Shown here piece after piece: positions 62,418 to 64,000 of a stretch of 64,000 nt of DNA; position 1 is the stretch's first letter, and the number at the start of each line of letters is the position of its first letter. The notes beneath the pieces were generated by a model. It worked only from the letters and a program-made list of their open reading frames with translations. It was not told the origin of the DNA and did not search any database. Source of the DNA: Rhodococcoides fascians A25f (GTDB lineage Bacteria > Actinomycetota > Actinomycetes > Mycobacteriales > Mycobacteriaceae); the NCBI RefSeq assembly GCF_000760935.2, contig NZ_CP049744.1, positions 4,495,501 to 4,559,500 of the forward strand, read 5' to 3'. Position numbers and translations under genes: made by a program.

Positions 62418-63311
62418 GTGCGAGACTTACACGTGGTGGGTCTCGAGGCCGACGGAAAGTTCGTCGTGTGCGCAGATCCCAAGACCGGCGACAGATTCCG
62501 GCTTCCGGCCGACGACAAACTCCGCGCGGCCTCACGCGGCGACATCGCTCGACTAGGACAGATTGAGATCGAAATGGACAGCTTGCTTCGGCCGAAGGAA
62601 ATCCAGGCTCGAATTCGGAGTGGAGCGACCATCGAACAGGTCGCCGCCGATTCCGGAATGGCCGTCAGCCGCGTCGAGGTGTTCGCTCACCCCGTTCTGC
62701 TCGAACGCTCGCAGGCCGCGTCGATGGCTCAGGCCGGGCATCCGCTGCGCCACGACGGACCCGCCGTTCAGACTCTGCTCGACATCGTCACCCTTGCCTT
62801 CCGCGCTCGTGGCCACAATCTCGACGACGCCGAGTGGGACGCATGGCGCGACGAGGACAACAAGTGGGTCGCACAGCTGAAGTGGCAGGCGGGACGCACC
62901 ACCAACAAGGCGCACTGGCAGTTCCTGCCCGACGGACACGGCGGAACCATCGCGCCGCTCGACGACACCGCACACGAACTGATCGACCCCGACTTCGGTC
63001 GTCAGCTACGGGGCCTCGCTCCGGTACGCGCCCTCGCGCCCGCATCGGCAGACGACGAGGCCTCGCAGCAGAGCTTCGACGAGTACTACGGAACCACCTC
63101 GGACAGCGAACTCGATGCCGAGACGGTCGAGATCGAGGCCGACGAGACCCCGGCCCCCGAAGTCGATCAGCCGCGCGAGCCGGTGGCCAGAGACCCCAAG
63201 CCCGCGCCCAAAGCTGCACCCGGTCACGGCGGCAAGGACAAACGCGGCAAACCAGCCATGCCGTCCTGGGAAGACGTCCTGCTCGGCGTCCGTAGCAGCG
63301 GTCACAACTGA
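62418..63311 (+). CDS. sepH: SepH, septation protein (DUF3071)
   Basis: A 297-aa cell-division protein that binds FtsZ and stimulates its assembly in actinobacteria. The N-terminal DUF3071 domain (about 1-170) contains a helix-turn-helix (LLRPKEIQARIRSGATIEQVAADSGMAVSRVE) used in FtsZ binding. The C-terminal part is disordered and rich in Glu, Pro and Lys. The GTG start has GAGGAGG 5 nt upstream. It matches Rv0883c in length and order. Confidence 0.88.
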   Translation: MRDLHVVGLEADGKFVVCADPKTGDRFRLPADDKLRAASRGDIARLGQIEIEMDSLLRPKEIQARIRSGATIEQVAADSGMAVSRVEVFAHPVLLERSQAASMAQAGHPLRHDGPAVQTLLDIVTLAFRARGHNLDDAEWDAWRDEDNKWVAQLKWQAGRTTNKAHWQFLPDGHGGTIAPLDDTAHELIDPDFGRQLRGLAPVRALAPASADDEASQQSFDEYYGTTSDSELDAETVEIEADETPAPEVDQPREPVARDPKPAPKAAPGHGGKDKRGKPAMPSWEDVLLGVRSSGHN

Positions 63312-63342
63312 CTTCGTCGATGCACAACTGACTTCGCCGATG
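63303..63342. repeat. 20-bp tandem repeat across the sepH stop
   Basis: CACAACTGACTTCGTCGATG (63303-63322) is followed directly by CACAACTGACTTCGCCGATG (63323-63342). The first copy holds the last two codons and stop of sepH, so the second copy repeats a stop codon. Confidence 0.85.
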
Positions 63343-63381
63343 ACCGATTTACCGCTCGGTGACAAATTGCCGACGCTCACG

Positions 63382-63407
63382 CCGTAGGCTTCCGACGAAG
63401 CTTACGG
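63382..63407. terminator. hairpin between sepH and the next gene
   Basis: CCGTAGGCTTC (63382-63392) pairs with GAAGCTTACGG (63397-63407) with one G-U pair and a 4-nt loop (CGAC). It lies 18 bp before the GTG of the next gene, so it could be a sepH terminator or a leader hairpin. Confidence 0.5.
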
Positions 63408-63424
63408 AGAGAGAGGTGCCGGCA

Positions 63425-64000
63425 GTGGGGGCCAAAGCGTCAACGATCTGGTACGTGGACACACCGGATCCGATTTCTGTCCTCCGAGAGGCAACCACCT
63501 CGGACTGGAATGCTGCGACGGCCCTCGTCGGTCGCCTGTACCCCCACCTGACCGCTGTGCCCCTCGCTCAGGGTCCGATATCGACATCGGCGGGTGTGGA
63601 CGACGATCACGTCTTCATCGGCTGTTATCCGGGCGTGACCGTGGTGTGCGGGTCCAATATTTCGGTGCCGACACCGTCGACGCTTCCCGAATCCTTCACT
63701 CGCCCTCTGGCATCCGAGCACACCTATCTCGTCGCATCGGATCCCCAGCACGCGTGGGGCGCCTTCGCCTACTGGGAACGCGGTGAATTTCGTCGATCGT
63801 TCAGCGCCACTCCGGTGTACATCTACGAGGACGCAGGCCTACCGCTGGTGTGGGAGCGGTCGTTCTGGGCCGGTGAGCATCCGCTGATCTATCCCCCCGG
63901 AGTGATGCCGGATCCGCAGTCTCTGCCGTTTCACCCGCAGGAATTCGCCGAGGCCGCCAACTCCCAATGGCTCGGATTCCGCTACACCGGCGCTCCGCAC
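63425..64000 (+). CDS. DUF6928-like protein (3' partial)
   Basis: The frame is open from the GTG at 63425 to the window edge (192 codons, no stop). It begins VGAKASTIWYVDTPDPISVL and includes HAWGAFAYWERGEFRRSFSAT and LPLVWERSFWAGEHP. This pattern resembles the DUF6928 family of actinobacteria, whose function is unknown. An alternative GTG at 63416 adds three residues; GAGG lies 8 nt before the chosen start. Confidence 0.65.
   Translation, partial: MGAKASTIWYVDTPDPISVLREATTSDWNAATALVGRLYPHLTAVPLAQGPISTSAGVDDDHVFIGCYPGVTVVCGSNISVPTPSTLPESFTRPLASEHTYLVASDPQHAWGAFAYWERGEFRRSFSATPVYIYEDAGLPLVWERSFWAGEHPLIYPPGVMPDPQSLPFHPQEFAEAANSQWLGFRYTGAPH

Overview
This 64 kb window is chromosomal DNA of a high-GC mycolic-acid actinomycete, most likely Rhodococcus or a close Nocardiaceae relative. 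The gene content supports this: prrA/prrB, echA6, accD3, a CtpE-type P-type ATPase, an MT0933-type antitoxin, sepH and two citrate synthases. So do the many GTG/TTG starts and the frequent 4-bp start/stop overlaps. From memory of M. tuberculosis gene order (not from a search), these genes form an inverted counterpart of the Rv0883c-Rv0910 block: sepH, serC, citA, gltA2, prrBA, accD3, echA6, an Rv0906-like metallo-hydrolase, ctpE, the Rv0909-like antitoxin and the Rv0910-like SRPBCC protein. The cassettes between these anchors are the accessory part. No rRNA, tRNA, CRISPR array, insertion sequence, phage gene or replication origin was recognised.

1-18.7 kb: the end of an ECF vitamin/metal transporter (fused EcfA, EcfT) meets a tandem pair of membrane-anchored solute-binding/VWA proteins. 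Next come two acetate/pyruvate-type sodium:solute symporters. One is paired with a DUF485 protein. The other is the last gene of an operon with a LytS/LytTR two-component system, a lipase-like lipoprotein and a CPA1 antiporter. The antitoxin, CtpE ATPase and metallo-hydrolase follow. 18.7-32.7 kb: htpG, an NCS1 nucleobase permease, a SigD-like ECF sigma factor, alpha/beta hydrolases, a secreted protein, amt overlapping echA6, a flavoprotein, a HemD-fold protein, an aldo/keto reductase and an ABC-F protein.

32.7-44 kb is the richest accessory stretch. It holds a MarR/hydrolase divergent pair, an XRE regulator with two paralogous membrane proteins and an ABC exporter, then accD3. A redox cassette follows: a methyltransferase, a TetR regulator, and a cytochrome b/molybdopterin fusion enzyme with a membrane partner. 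Its two intergenic regions carry the same TGTAC-N6-GTACA palindrome, which suggests one TetR regulon. A propionyl-CoA-synthetase-like enzyme closes the section.

44-64 kb: an EamA exporter, photolyase, prrAB, a 2-oxoglutarate oxygenase and FKBP. A compact catabolic cassette (DUF2848, MHS transporter, GntR, nitrilase-family amidase) has a matching 17-bp element at both divergent promoters. Core metabolism follows: gltA, a coupled pdxH-MFS-galM-pfkB operon, citA, serC, a rhomboid-like membrane protein behind a possible RBS-sequestering stem, sepH, and a partial DUF6928-like gene at the window edge. Several gene ends carry long hairpins with an 8-nt loop and no U-tract.
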